The position numbers were made by a program, and so were the translations under genes. DNA of 64,000 bases from Cricetomys ansorgei (taxonomy: Eukaryota > Chordata > Mammalia > Rodentia > Nesomyidae), in assembly GCA_026225945.1 (NCBI GenBank), contig JAMJFZ010000711.1, positions 5,643,501 through 5,707,500 of the forward strand. The letters are read 5' to 3'. Below are positions 47,824-59,293 of the stretch, piece by piece. Numbering within the stretch: the stretch's first letter is position 1; every line of letters starts with the position of its first letter. Below the pieces are notes generated by a model that was not told the origin of the DNA, made no database searches, and saw only the letters and a list, made by a program, of their open reading frames with translations.

Positions 47824-47836
47824 AGAAAATGGGAAT
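47824..47836 (+). promoter_or_regulatory. Polypurine tract before the 3' LTR
   Basis: AGAAAATGGGAA followed by one T and then the LTR start TGTT. The position and composition fit a plus-strand primer, with one T interrupting the purines. Confidence 0.6.
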
Positions 47837-48173
47837 TGTTTTAGAAGCTTATTTTTAATTGTGTTTAAAATATTATTTTATGCACTATTGGATGAAGGTC
47901 TGCCTAGGTCTTGGTATTTTGTATTGCCTGCGGGTATTGGATTTATGTGGGGGATGTTGATTGCTAATGATCTACATATACTATCAGTAGAATACCTGAG
48001 GAATTCTGTATCAATAAAAGATCAGATCAGATGCTTGGAGTTCCATTGTCCAGTATGGTGCTGGTCAGGATGGTGGTGGTTCCCTCTGCTGAGGTCTGGA
48101 AGGTGTTACACCAATGAATATGCCTCTGTGTCTCCTTGGTGAGCCCCACACCATCTCTGTAGATACATGTATG
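47837..48173 (+). mobile_element. 3' LTR of the ERVK-type element
   Basis: TGTTTTAGAAGCTTATTTTTAATTG to about AGATACATGTATG. AATAAA at 48013-48018. The last 20 or so bases have drifted into ATG/TAC-rich sequence, so the exact end is uncertain (48167 if it ends in ACA, 48173 if the flanking TATTTA at 48174-48179 is the target duplication of 46590-46595). The + frame at 47813-48142 only translates the LTR. Confidence 0.82.
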
Positions 48174-48339
48174 TATTTACTTATATGTACACATGTATAA
48201 CTTTGAATGTATATATACTTATTCACATCTCTGTACATATGTATACAAATGTATATGGACACACATACATGTAAACAAATACATACGATGTTTTATCTGT
48301 GTACATATAGTTGTATGCATTCATACTTTTAAAAAGGTT
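48174..48339. repeat. ATGT/TACA-rich low-complexity DNA
   Basis: Many ATGTAT and ACATAC steps without a clean period. It adjoins the 3' LTR. Confidence 0.6.
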
Positions 48340-48540
48340 TTTTTAGGATGTATTTCATGTTTTGTGTGTCTGTGTCTGTGTGTGGCTGTGAGCATGTGTG
48401 TATATATGCCACTGGGGCCCAGAAGAAGGTGTTGGAACCTCTAGCCATGGGGTAACAGGCAGTTTTGAGAAGTCAGACATGGGTGTTGGGAACTGAACTC
48501 AGGAGAGCAGCAAGCTCTCTTAACTGCTTAGACATCTCTT
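48340..48540 (-). repeat. B3 SINE, antisense
   Basis: GTGTGTCTGTGTCTGTGTGTGG, GGGCCCAGAAGAAGGTGTTGG, GGGTGTTGGGAACTGAACTCAGGAGAGCAGCAAGCTCTCTTAACTGCTTAGACATCTCT. A full-length but diverged reversed B3. Confidence 0.87.
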
Positions 48541-48628
48541 TTATGTATATGAATATATTTATGTTGTTTTTCTAACAAAGATTTGTAAAATGACAATACC
48601 TGAAAAACAATGAGTATTTGCTACTCAT

Positions 48629-48786
48629 ATCACAAGATGGCTCATTGGCACTTACCACTAATCCTAAAATCTGAGTTCCATACCCAGGATACACATGGTT
48701 GAGGGAGAGGGCTGACTACAGGTGGTTGTCCTCTGACATCCACACATGCATCATGACATACACACCATCCCTTCCCCACACAAAGA
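48629..48786 (+). repeat. tRNA-derived SINE (B4/RSINE1-like)
   Basis: The head CAAGATGGCTCATTGGCACTTACCACTAATCC is tRNA-like. The tail GAGGGCTGACTACAGGTGGTTGTCCTCTGACATCCACACATGCATCATGACATACACACC is shared by B4- and RSINE1-type rodent SINEs. Class is firm, subfamily is not. Confidence 0.72.
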
Positions 48787-48834
48787 ATAAGTGTATAGAA
48801 ATAATAATTTATAAAGTTCTGTTCTTATTTGTGT

Positions 48835-49012
48835 GTGTGTGTGAGACTCTGTGAGTTTATGTGGACCACATGTGTACAAGTGCCCATGGAGGACAGATAA
48901 CATTGTATCCCCCTGGAACTAGAGTTACAGGTAGTTTCGAGCTGACTGAAGTAGGAACCAAACCTGCAAGAACATTAGGTGCTTTTAGTCTTTAATGCAT
49001 CTTCCCTGTCCC
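48835..49012 (-). repeat. B3 SINE, antisense, diverged
   Basis: TGTGGACCACATGTGTACAAGTGCCCATGGAGGACAG, GGAACTAGAGTTACAGGTAGTT, AACCAAACCTGCAAGAACATTAGGTGCTTTTAGTCTTTAATGCATCTTCCC. Confidence 0.78.
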
Positions 49013-49254
49013 ATAATATAAAAAACAAAGAAGCAAAAAGACAAAAAACAAAAAAAATCTTATTGTCACTATGACACAAATGCTTCTAAGATAAACAAAC
49101 TGATTTCAGGGCAAGAGAAGAGTAAGCCCAGAAAATGTTCTTTCTGAGATAAATAAAATGCTTGAAATTAAGCTCCTAAAAAGAAAAAAAAAATGATGAA
49201 AGTAAAATAATACTATACAGAGGTAGCCTATGAATTGAAAGGAAATGCAAATCA

Positions 49255-49672
49255 TATATTTGATAAGGAGTTAATATTTTAAATACAAAAACAGCTTAAA
49301 TTATCAAGAGTAAGTAAAACTAATTAAAATGAGCAAGGAACCTAAATTTATATTTCTAAAAAGAAGGCATACACAAAATCAACTCTCTCTTTCCATATGA
49401 CCCAACAACCCCACTTCTAGGTTTTAGTCAATCTGCGTGAAGTAATTTACCAAGAAGATTTCATTGTCTTGCTCATTGTTACAGTGTTCACAACAGTTAA
49501 TTTATGTAATTGACTTTTGGTCTATCAGCAAATGAATGGAGAAAGAAAATAGAGTATTTATAAACAGTAGGATACTAGTCCACCTTAAACTTTAGGAAAC
49601 TCTCTAATTGAAATCTAGACAAATGAACCTGCAGAACATGCTAAGTAAAGCAATCAAGACAGAGAAACCATC
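49255..49672 (+). mobile_element. Ancient L1 (L1M-like) ORF2-end remnant
   Basis: TTGATAAGGAGTTAATATTTTAAATACAAAAACAG, AATGAGCAAGGAACCTAAATTTATATTTCTAAAAAGAAGGCATACA, TATGACCCAACAACCCCACTTCTAGG, TCAGCAAATGAATGGAGAAAG, ACAGTAGGATACTAGTCCACC, and CATGCTAAGTAAAGC. These are the conserved stepping stones of the L1 ORF2 3' region ('atgatccagcaattccactcctgggt', 'tcaacaggtgaatggataaa', 'atggaatactactcagc'), with deletions and no open frame. Confidence 0.78.
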
Positions 49673-49742
49673 ACCATCAACATCGTCATCATAATCATAA
49701 TCATAATCATCATTATTAACACCACCGTCATCATTGTAATTG
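49670..49742. repeat. CAT/AAT trinucleotide repeat
   Basis: CATCACCATCAACATCGTCATCATAATCATAATCATAATC and on to ATCATTGTAA. Impure CAT/ATC repeat just after the old L1 end. Confidence 0.9.
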
Positions 49743-50846
49743 TAAAATGTATAAAGTACAATTGTCTGACAACTTTCTATTTCTGGAGAAATGTTTTAAG
49801 GTATATTTATAATAATGGAACATTATATAATTTTTACATGTGATTTGAGAAGCTGTTCTAAATTTTTCAAAAGTAATCCAAGCTGAGTTGTATTTTAGAA
49901 ATACTCAATAGCAAGTTGGTATTCATAATTTATGCTAGCTGTAATGCATATGTTTCTAGAAATTGCAGCTTCTTATGATTGTCTCCTGTAAATATACTAT
50001 TGAGGAGAACAAGAGTAGAAGAGCAGTTTAGAACAGTAGGATCATCTTACTGCTTTCCTGATTGATGTTTTGAGGCATAAGATGCATGGATCAGTATAGG
50101 GGCTAGATGTATTTCTCTTCTTGATTTCTTTTCTTACAGTTAATATGTTTCCTAATATGTATTTCTCAAATACTGAATCTCTGAAAAGTTTAACTCCTGA
50201 AGTTACAAAGAAATAGCAGAAAATGTTAACCTTTCACATTTTCATGAGTACATCCAAACATCAGGCATGTGTACAGCCCTGGTGTGTATAATCCAGAGGA
50301 TAGGAAGAAACAGCTGTTTCCTGAAAGAAAGACTCATTGGCCACCAAAAAGACAAATGAAGAACAGTTGGCTTTCTACCAGAGCCACACCTCCCATAATG
50401 CCCTTGTCTCTATTTTTTTTTGTGACATGAATATTCTCCTGGGTAAAAGAGGGGAGACATATTTATAGATCACGGAGACAGCTGTTGTTCTTAGAGAGGA
50501 TAATTTGTCCCAACTTCAGAGATTGTTCTCATTGGTCACCATGGGAGTGAGGCCAGATGCTTTATGTTATAAAATTCAGTGTCAAACCAATTATGGGTGT
50601 AGTGATGCATTATAACATCTTGGATGAAGAAATTGCAAATTAGTCCACTTCCTCTTTGGAAATTTAAATTTCGACATTTTATCTTGTGATGATTTATGCT
50701 GGCTCTCCGTGGAAATGATTTTGATTGACTGGCAGGCAAGTCTAATCTGTGCTCCACTAGCCAAAAGTGGTTACGAATACCCCAGGGTTGCTGTGAATGA
50801 AGACCAACACAGATATTAGACTTAAAATGTTATGAGATGTGCTTGT
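49743..50846. other. Unique DNA, no gene seen
   Basis: The block 50230-50760 has a fairly balanced base composition and a 73-codon minus frame without a known motif. No repeat named. Confidence 0.45.
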
Positions 50847-50848
50847 TT

Positions 50849-50863
50849 GTGTGTGTGTGTGTG

Positions 50864-50916
<53 letters not shown>
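50849..50916. repeat. Compound GT then GA microsatellite
   Basis: (GT)8 at 50849-50864, TT, then about 50 bp of pure GA at 50867-50916. Confidence 0.97.
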
Positions 50917-50921
<5 letters not shown>

Positions 50922-51839
50922 TTTTGTAACTCCTTTGTGAGATTCTCAAGTGTAAACTTTGTAATTGATCATGTCACAATGTCAAAAGCTTGGATATGCT
51001 TGGTTTTAGTAGTATATATATGTTAATCAGGAAAGCAACATAAATCATGAAAATAATGTTTGCTAAATGTGTATTCTTATGTGCGGTATAATGTAGCTAT
51101 GTCACATCTGCATAGTCATGTCTATTATGAGTTAAAATCATCTATACTCTTGCTGGATACTTCCAGAATCTATCACCTTGATCCAATGGGGTGAAGAAAA
51201 TGTTTGAATTTTGTAAGACTGTAGTACTTCTAAATCTTGCAATGTATTTTTTATTGTGATATTTATTTTAGAATGAACCTAGCAATTTCTTCCACTTTGT
51301 GGACTTATCTGAGGAAGCATCATTAGAGTCTTCTTTCCACATCCATGATAATTAAGAGTCTCCTAATGAGTCTAAACTTCTGTTAGTCTCTTTATTTGAA
51401 GGCTAATCTTTGAAACAATGATGATAGTCTGATGGGCCATTGTGAGCAATGGAGTGATACTTATAGTAATATGAGGCATACATGCCTTGGGTTTTTTACT
51501 GAAGCCATAATGAAGAATATGAATGTCGTTCAGGATGCAAAATCACAAACAGTGTACAGAATAGTTGTGTAACCAAAAATTTGTGTTAAGAGAAGAGTCT
51601 CAATGATCAAGTTCCCACTGCAATCCCATTGCTGATGGCATTAAAGAAGATAGTAAAAAACATCACACTGGAAGTTGCTCCCCTCTCTCAGGTGTTCCTT
51701 GACTTTCACTTTCCAGTGCCCTTTGGGGGATATTCAGGTGCACTTTGTTTCCCAGTTAGCTAACTAAATTATCTAACTAAATGAGTAGAGAGGGATATTT
51801 AAGTCTTTTAGTCCAGCAACATGGCTACCCTGGGAAAGG
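50917..51839. other. Unique DNA, no gene seen
   Basis: No supported feature. Confidence 0.5.
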
Positions 51840-52530
51840 ATCACATTTAGAGACCTGTGTGATCTGGCTGAAATGCAGCACACACTTTTAAGTAACCCAA
51901 CTCAGAAGGTGATGATGGCACACACTTTTAATTCCAGCTCTAGAGATCTAAAAGGAATCAATCAGTTCAGAAGTAGGTCACAGTTCTCAGTTCATGGTTC
52001 TGAGTTCATGGTTACAGAATGAGCATAAGCCTTTATGCCCAAGTCTGATAGTGAATCAGAATGAAAGCTTGGCAGAGTGATATCTGAGATGAGTCAGAAT
52101 GAAGAGCTAGCAGAATGAGTCAGAGTGAGAACACGCCCAACTCTCAAGATAGAAAAGACTCTCACCTCAGAAAGTCACGTGGACGGTCAAAGGCAGTCAG
52201 AGGCAATCTGAGGCAGTCTCAGGCAAGTTCCCAGAAACAGTTCAGCAGAAGGAGAGTGAGTTAGGGAGAGTGAGACAACAGGAAGAGTCAGTTTGAAGCC
52301 TAGTAGAGCAGTTCAATCAGAGAAGTTGTAGGAGTCAGCCAGACACAAAAAGAGTTCAGTCAGAAATAGGCAGCTTTGAAGGTCAGTTTGAACCAGCAGT
52401 TCTTCTTTTAGAGAAGAATTTGAGCAAGAACAAGAAGTGAGTTGAGTTGAACCAGAAGAGTCAGTTGAGTTTAGTACAACTCTGAGTTCAGAATGAACTA
52501 GTCAGTCAGTCACAGACGGTGATGCTATGC
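51840..52530 (+). repeat. AGTCAG-rich segment, probable unclassified retroelement
   Basis: An about 0.7-kb block unlike its surroundings: purine-rich on the + strand and full of GAGTCAG/CAGTTCAG-type words (for example near 52081, 52115, 52287, 52331, 52458). Its left edge has two copies of GCACACACTTTTAA 30 bp apart (from 51888 and 51918). The second reads GATGATGGCACACACTTTTAATTCCAGC, like a B1 head. A B1-like start followed by AGTCAG-rich sequence suggests a composite or LTR-interior element, but I cannot name it. No coding frame. Confidence 0.4.
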
Positions 52531-55500
52531 TATGTCTGGGCTTGTATCTTAAGACTAGACTGTATAGATGTCAAAATCCACTAAGGACAAGGGATTGTAT
52601 TAGCCAAAGAAAAAACTGTCTTTTGCCCTGAATCTACATCTACACATAAGGTATTTCAGCCCATTTCTGACTCTCTTTTTTCCTAGATCTCTGTTAAATT
52701 CTGCATGGTCCACTGTTTGGTTCAACAAAAAGGAAAATGTGTTTGTTTCCTACTAAATTAATTAGCTTTAATTAGCAAAATAATGGACTTTTGTAATTTA
52801 TTTCTGCCTGTATTAAATGTATTTCCATTAGCAGCAAAGTGGCTGGGTGTCATGTCTAGAGTCATATACTAAAGTCATGTACTAAATGTATTCACATTTC
52901 CTGGGTGCAGTGAGAGTTCAAGGGTTATTTATTGATGGAGAAAAAAGAGGAGGGTCAGGAAGAACCTCAGACAGAAGTTAAAACAGACTCCCACTTATCT
53001 GAAACAGTAGTTTATAAAAAAAATACTTTTCAATTATTTTTCTGCCAATTAATAATTTTTGGTTTCCTGCTAAATTACTAAATTGATTCATAATATAATA
53101 TTATTGTAAAATGGGTCACTAAGGTTCCAAACTTCATAATAAATATTGGCTGTCTGCTATTTCTTAGCATCTCACATCTAATTCTTAATTTCATTTCTCT
53201 GTGTCTTCTACTACTGCTTCATTCTATACGCATATGATTGCTGACTGATTGTGGACTTCTGTCTCCTCTCTTTAAATTACTGCAATGGTTTTCCAGTTCT
53301 TCTTCATACTTCTTCATTTTTAATTTCTTCATTACCTTCATTATTCTTCATCATTCCCTGAGAACTAAGGACCCAATTCCTCTGTATAACCTTTACCAAT
53401 CATATAATTTGACCAAACAATTTTGTATTGCTGAATCCATTTCATGCTGCGCTGTCATATTCAACTACCAGATAGCTATTTCCCCTCCATCTGAGGCAAT
53501 TCTACTCTATGTTTTGACAATTTGGGCAGTGGTGAAGGATTACTGTCTTCCTGGGCACAGTACGTGCCAGCTATATACCCGCTCTTTTCAAGGAAAATTT
53601 TAATTTCACCTTAGTTTTCTGTTTTTCATATTTTGTTATTTGACAGTTACACTTTACACCCTATTTACAAGCAAGAATCTTACTGAAGCTTCTTTGAACA
53701 GCATGTGGCTAGGCACTTAGACATATGGTTTTGTTCAGTGAACATGCATACAGTTTGAGAGAAATGGACAATTACATTGTCTTCAGTGCTGAAAGGGAAA
53801 ACAGGTAGCTTCAGGTCCTGCAAAGTAGCTATTATTGATATTATTATTTCATCAAATAATAAACCAATTTATCAGATATTCTCCTCACTTTACTAATGCC
53901 TTAACATATTAAATCAACACTCCTTAGTGCTATTCTCTAAAACTCAGATATTCACTCATAAACTCTTTAAAATGTACTTTTATTCTCTGTTCCAGATAAT
54001 TCTGTCTTTCAAAAATTAAATATACTTTTAGGAATAAATACAGACATACGTACATGTGCATATAATTTTTATATACATATATATTGTAAATACATATATG
54101 TTCATTTTGTGAGTAAATAAAAAGAACATATTTAGTCATTTCTGAATTGATTTAGAGAACTAGAAGAGTGCTTAATGAAGGCCTGTGTTTCTATGCTTTG
54201 AAAGAAACATTTGATAGAAGAAATATTTGTATTAAATGAATACATTTTTTAAATTAACCTAATAATTTAGAAAGTTCCAACTTTACTTCTTAATCCAAGG
54301 CTTAATATGATTATATGTTCTATTTTTAATTCATGGGGAACTGGCTGGAATTTAGCATAGTTTGGAAATAGTTTACAGAGTTTGGTCCCAACTCCACCAA
54401 GCATGCCATCCTAACCACATTTATTATAGGATCTAGTACTCTTCCGAGATGATGGTGTTGAATCAAATTTAATAATTCAATAAAAATATTCATTTCCAGT
54501 AAGATGTCTTGAATGATAAATACACAATGATATAATTCATCTTATGTGTCATTCCTTAGATAGACATCTTTAAAGAATACAAAATTTTGTTTCAATTTCT
54601 TTCCTCTTTATCATTAGTTTCCAGATTTTTCTCTTGAGCCTTTATCTAGTTGCAAACTACTGCCAAGAACAGCAGAGAATTTTTATTCAAAAGTCTAAGC
54701 AAAAATCAGAACGTAACCACAAGATTTATAACTTGCCATGCTTCTCAAATAAACATGATGAATTATTACAAATAACTATAAATATAAAAGCACACTAGGG
54801 TGAACCATTACACATCTCTGGTTTTAAAGATGTACTTTGAGATTAATCTTGTTATGGAAACCAACTTAGCAGAGTCAGCTTCTTTATTGATGTATTCTAT
54901 TACTATTGCTATTGGAAGAAAATCGTAATTTAGTCCTTCTTAACTGGAAGCACTCACAAGAAGAAGGGTATTATGCATTTGTTTATGTTTTCTCTCTAAT
55001 GAACTATTTGATATCTCTTAGCTGTAGTACCCCCTAAGGTTACTCTTTTAAAGGATAAATCCCTATTAACTTAGCTATACCTTAAATGTAGCCATAGTAA
55101 AGTGAAAATATGTTCTAAGGTTCATTGGCAGTGCTTACTAAAACATGTTTATTATAAACTTACTATATAGAAGTATTTCCATAGGCAAAGGGATATGGTA
55201 ATAAATAGAAATAGATAAACTTGCTGACTTCAAGTGCAATGCAGCCTATGCCTGCCTGTGTATCTTTTCATTCACTTCTTTCCTTGTGTTTTTTCCTCTG
55301 TATTTAGGAGCTTATCTATACATTGGCCATCATTATGTTTCTTTATCATTATTATTGATAATATTACTTGACGTCCTTTTTCTCAAAGTCATATGATGAT
55401 CCCACCTTTCTGTGAATTAGTGATATTTTTATAGCATATCTTTCTTCATTTCTTTAGTTACTTGAAATTTCTATTTAAGATGGATTTCTAATAGATAAAT

Positions 55501-57013
55501 GATTTCAACTTTTTTATTCCACTATCACAATCTCAGTTTTTAAAATTGGTGTATCTTATACTATTCATTTTAAAACCAATTAATAATCGAACTCAATACG
55601 CCATCATTGAGAGATTTTGTAGTCATTGTGCTTTTTTTTTTAAATGGTAAACTGGGACCTTCTAGAGGTGATTAATTCCCTTGGATATATGTAGTTCACT
55701 TATAAATGAGTCCTTTAAGAACTCTTTGACCCATTCCACTATGTGAGAACACAGAAAGGAGAAGACTGTTTATTAACTGGAAAGGGGATATTTGAGATTG
55801 GCTGCTCCAGTATTCTGCCATCCAGCCTCCAAGACCATTAGGAATAAATGATTCTTAAGGCTCTCTATACATCGGTATTATCACATTCCAATACTATAGA
55901 CAATATGAAACATCTCAACATAATCAGTCACTTTCTTACATGGCGATCCTAACAATCTTCACACTGTAATATATTGTGACTACATTCTAGGCTTCACGTG
56001 TTCATTGGGATAGAGAGAACATTTTATAACTTTCTTATTAACTCTTTAGACCTATAACTTGGGGTCTTGCCATTAATGTTTATTCCCTTCAGTAGAACAG
56101 ACTTCTGCCTTTTCCCCTGCCACCCCCTCTTCTGACTTGAAAATTTCTATTTCTTTGAATTCCCATTGTTTCAATTTTTATTTTACATATATATGATATG
56201 AGAGGATGATGTGTCCTGATGGGAGGTGATTTCTGGTCCCTATGTAGGCAAAGCATCTGAATCTTCTTTCTGTAAAGGCTTTCCAATTAAAGATCATCCC
56301 TTTGTTATGGACAAAATTCTGGGTGCTTTTCACAATGGGTGCTCTTATTCCCCTGTCAGTTTGTGGCTCTTAGGTAACAGGAACTATATCTCTCTCAGTT
56401 GATCTTTTCCAGCTTTATCATGGTGGCTTGCCCAAAGAATTCTGTGATCCCAGTTGCATTTATATTATTGAAACAATGTCATCAACTCTTAGCTATAACT
56501 CAGTGACATGTGCTGGACATTGTTAGTTAAAATAACTCAGCACAAGTTAATCATGAAAGAGTTGAGTTCACCATCTTATAAAACCTCGGAAAGCATATTT
56601 GACTGTGCCAGGGTTATATTCAAAATGGTTTTTGGTATCTTAGCTGCCAATATAGATGATTATAAAAGACTGCAAGATAACTAATGAGATCTTTTACTTT
56701 TAAAGTTCTTATAAAAAATCATTGTATTGCACATCTATCTTACCCTTGCAGAAGTTTTATTTAACTGACCTCAAGAGAATAGTATCCTCTGGATAATACT
56801 TTGTTCACAAGGAAAAATGCAAGGAAATATATGGGATGATAAGAAAGAGATATTATAAATCATAGATGTCAAAGACAAGTTTTGAAATAACTAATCAAAT
56901 TAATTTCAAATAAGTGATTTTGTATATATCCAATTGCTAATTCTAATTATAGTACCCTCTTTACTGAATTTTCTTCTAATTGAGTAAAACCATATATAAG
57001 TGCATACATAATT

Positions 57014-57018
<5 letters not shown>
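52531..57018. other. Longest unique stretch, no gene seen
   Basis: About 4.5 kb of AT-rich DNA. The 121-codon frame at 53238-53603 (+) starts in a pyrimidine-rich run and has no domain I know. Part of 53240-53600 vaguely recalls an L2 LINE. Nothing else supported. Confidence 0.45.

Positions 57019-57060
<42 letters not shown>
57019..57060. repeat. TG microsatellite
   Basis: 21 uninterrupted TG units. Confidence 0.98.
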
Positions 57061-57061
<1 letters not shown>

Positions 57062-57324
57062 CATTCGGCTTCATTTTCTTGCTATCTTTATGATTCTTAG
57101 TTCTCTAATTTATAGAATGATTTTCTAGAACTTGTGCAGTAAACAAGTGGTAGCAGAACCTTGACTGTATGCAAGCCTTTACTAACCTAGAGATAACCAG
57201 GTCTTGCTGGACTCTGCTGACTAAACTGCAGGGATGTTATCTGCTTTGAGAGTGATAAAGCTGCTATTAGGCTTCCAAGATAGGAATGAAGTATGTGAGC
57301 TGGCAAGAGTTTCAGATATCATGC
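57061..57324. other. Unique DNA, no gene seen
   Basis: No supported feature. Confidence 0.5.
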
Positions 57325-57470
57325 CATCTTACCTCTGCATTTTACTGATAAGGAAACAAATTCATAGAGTCTTAGAAACTAGATGAAGAAACAGTGAGAG
57401 CTACAGATTCAAGTAAATTCTCAAAATAAATCACTGGATGCTTAAGGCATGCCAGGTTTTATGCCAGGCA
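57325..57470 (-). repeat. MIR-like SINE, antisense
   Basis: CTCTGCATTTTACTGATAAGGAAACAAATTCATAGAGTCTTAGAAACTAG, then GAGCTACAGATTCAAG. Read in reverse this fits the MIR 'cctcatctgtaaaatgg' core and flanks. Confidence 0.55.
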
Positions 57471-57687
57471 CAAAAGCTTCTGAATTGACTATGAATTCAT
57501 TTTTTCACCTGACACTCACTTGTCAGTGACCAGGGAGTGAATCATGTCAGTGCATGGGATGGTATAGGGACCATGGATCTTTCTGAACATGAATTCTGTT
57601 CTACATTTCATCAGCCCTGTTGCTGCACTCATAATCTTTCAGCCAATACCATGGTTTCCAGCAATGCTCAGGAAAAACTTGGTGTAT

Positions 57688-57734
57688 CAAAAGAAAAGAA
57701 AAGAAAAGAAAAGTAAGGGAAAGAAAAGAAAAGA
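57688..57734. repeat. (AAAGA)n simple repeat
   Basis: AAAAGAAAAGAAAAG units with a GTAAGGG interruption. Confidence 0.92.
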
Positions 57735-58404
57735 GTTTATAATAAGGAGGCCCAATTGTTATTCTCACTCCAACTATTTCTTTGTAGGGATTGAGTGAAG
57801 TCCAGAGTGAGTGAAGTTCTGAGTGGATGTTTATTGTTTGAAGTGAGTTCTTGGTGTCAAGGCCATCGGAAATTAGCAAAGCCTCTCCCTTGGGTCAGGT
57901 GCAGATGCAGAGCCTTCTTATGGTCCAAGTACAAATGTTGAAAGTGTGTTCAAGTATGAGTATTTGTGAACAATTAGCCAGTTTGTGAAGAAACTAACAA
58001 CTGCAGTTTCTTCCTCTGAGATGTTTTCAATTCCCCTCTGTTGTTCCCAATAAACTCACTGAAGTTCCAGTTTGTTGTGTAGTTGGTATCACACAATCGG
58101 AATGCGTAGAGCCCACTTGACTCCAGCTTCTCTGTACAGATGGCTGTGTGTCAGTCCTTTCCTTATTCGCTCATCACTTCAGGTCAGGTTTCTGGGACCA
58201 GGCCATGCTGAGCTTGGTACTTCTTACTATTTTCTTCTATTCCTTTGTGCACTTCATTGTCCTCAGTTAAAAACTGAACAGGGAAGGATGTCATTATCTC
58301 TGCAGTGTGTTGGCTCTGGGGTCTTGAGGAGAAAACTGAATGAAGCAAAGATGTACGAGCAACCTTTTTCTTTTTCTACATCATGCTTAGGTATATATGA
58401 ATTC
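57735..58404. other. Unique DNA, no gene seen
   Basis: The 160-codon + frame at 58072-58554 starts here and runs into the antisense L1 that follows. I see no domain and regard it as chance. Confidence 0.45.
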
Positions 58405-58742
58405 TCTTATTTTTTGAGACTCTCATATAATTATATCATTTCCCTCTTCTCTTTCCTCTCTTCAAACCTTCCCATATCCCCTTTCTTGCTTTCTTTCAAA
58501 TTTATGGCCTTTTTTTCTTTAATCTTTGTTACACACACATATGCATATATTTAAACATACATATTCCTATTTACAACCTACTCAGTCTGTATATGTACTT
58601 ATAGGTATGTTTTCAGGGCTGACCATTTAATATTGGATACCCAATTGATATGCTCTTCCCTGAAAGAAACTATTTCTCTCACTTGCAGTATTCCTTAGTT
58701 GTCTGTAGTTCTTTGTGTAGTGGGTTGTTTTTTTTTTTTTTA
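58405..58742 (-). mobile_element. L1 3'-UTR fragment, antisense
   Basis: The best of three copies of this text (others at 5690 and 19745): TTGCTTTCTTTCAAATTTATGGCC, ATACATATTCCTATTTACAACCTACTCAGTCTGTATATG, GGTATGTTTTCAGGGCTGACCATTTAATATTGGATACCCAATTG, TTCCTTAGTTGTCTGTAGTTCTTTGTGTAG. It ends at a T run (58730-58741). Confidence 0.82.
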
Positions 58743-59293
58743 TAGAGAAAAACAAGTCATAAAGTAAAACAAGCCAAACAAACTTTAATACAAACACAAT
58801 CTTAAGTAGATTGGGTTCAGGGACCAGTATAGAGTGAAAACTTTTATAATGTGGAACTTGACCAAGAGAAAGAATCTTAAAGTTATTGTTATATCTATAT
58901 TTAGAGTTAGTTATATTAAGACTTCTCAATATTATTTTCTTCTAGACAAAATGGTTAGCTATCTATGTTTATATGAACATGCTTACACATAAGCACATAT
59001 ACATGCACATACACATTGCTGACATCTTCTTCTGGCCATATTCTAACTTCAGAGTTGTAACGTATTTTTGAAGATCAGGTATATATATGGGCACACACAC
59101 ACACACACCCTGAAGACACACTCTGGACAATATGTCACTATATACTTAAGTCTATATAGGTAATTTTTAGTTTAGGAATATGTGTTCAGTCACTAAAATC
59201 CCATTTATTCATATGAATATGTCATTCCTTCACATCCATTGTTCTTGTTTATCTCCTTTTTCTATGTACTCCTTTTTCTATTCATATAGAATA
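58743..59293. other. Unique DNA with a short CA run, no gene seen
   Basis: ACACACACACACAC at about 59092-59108. No supported gene. Confidence 0.5.

Larger units (their letters stand above)
46929..47836 (+). mobile_element. Interior of the ERVK-type element, non-coding
   Basis: 908 bp between two direct LTR repeats. Two bases after the 5' LTR comes TGGCACTGCAACACAGGG (46931-46948), close to the lysine-tRNA primer-binding consensus used by many ERVK elements. Directly before the 3' LTR is the purine tract AGAAAATGGGAA (47824-47835). The interior is far too short for gag, pro, pol and env, and I see no reverse transcriptase or gag motif. The 103-codon minus-strand frame (47369-47680) has no known match. 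It is a non-autonomous or internally deleted retroelement. Either way it depended on enzymes from a related full-length element. Confidence 0.8.

Noticed and set aside
47369..48142. Frames at 47369-47680 (-) and 47813-48142 (+) as retroviral genes
   Set aside because: One lies in the short non-coding interior without gag/pol motifs, the other is LTR sequence.
53238..53603. 121-codon frame, +, rich in F, I and L
   Set aside because: Hydrophobic run comes from a TTC/TTT-rich tract; no start or splice context; no known family.
58072..58554. Longest open frame of the window (160 codons, +)
   Set aside because: No domain or signal recognised, and its right third is the antisense L1 3'-UTR at 58405-58742.
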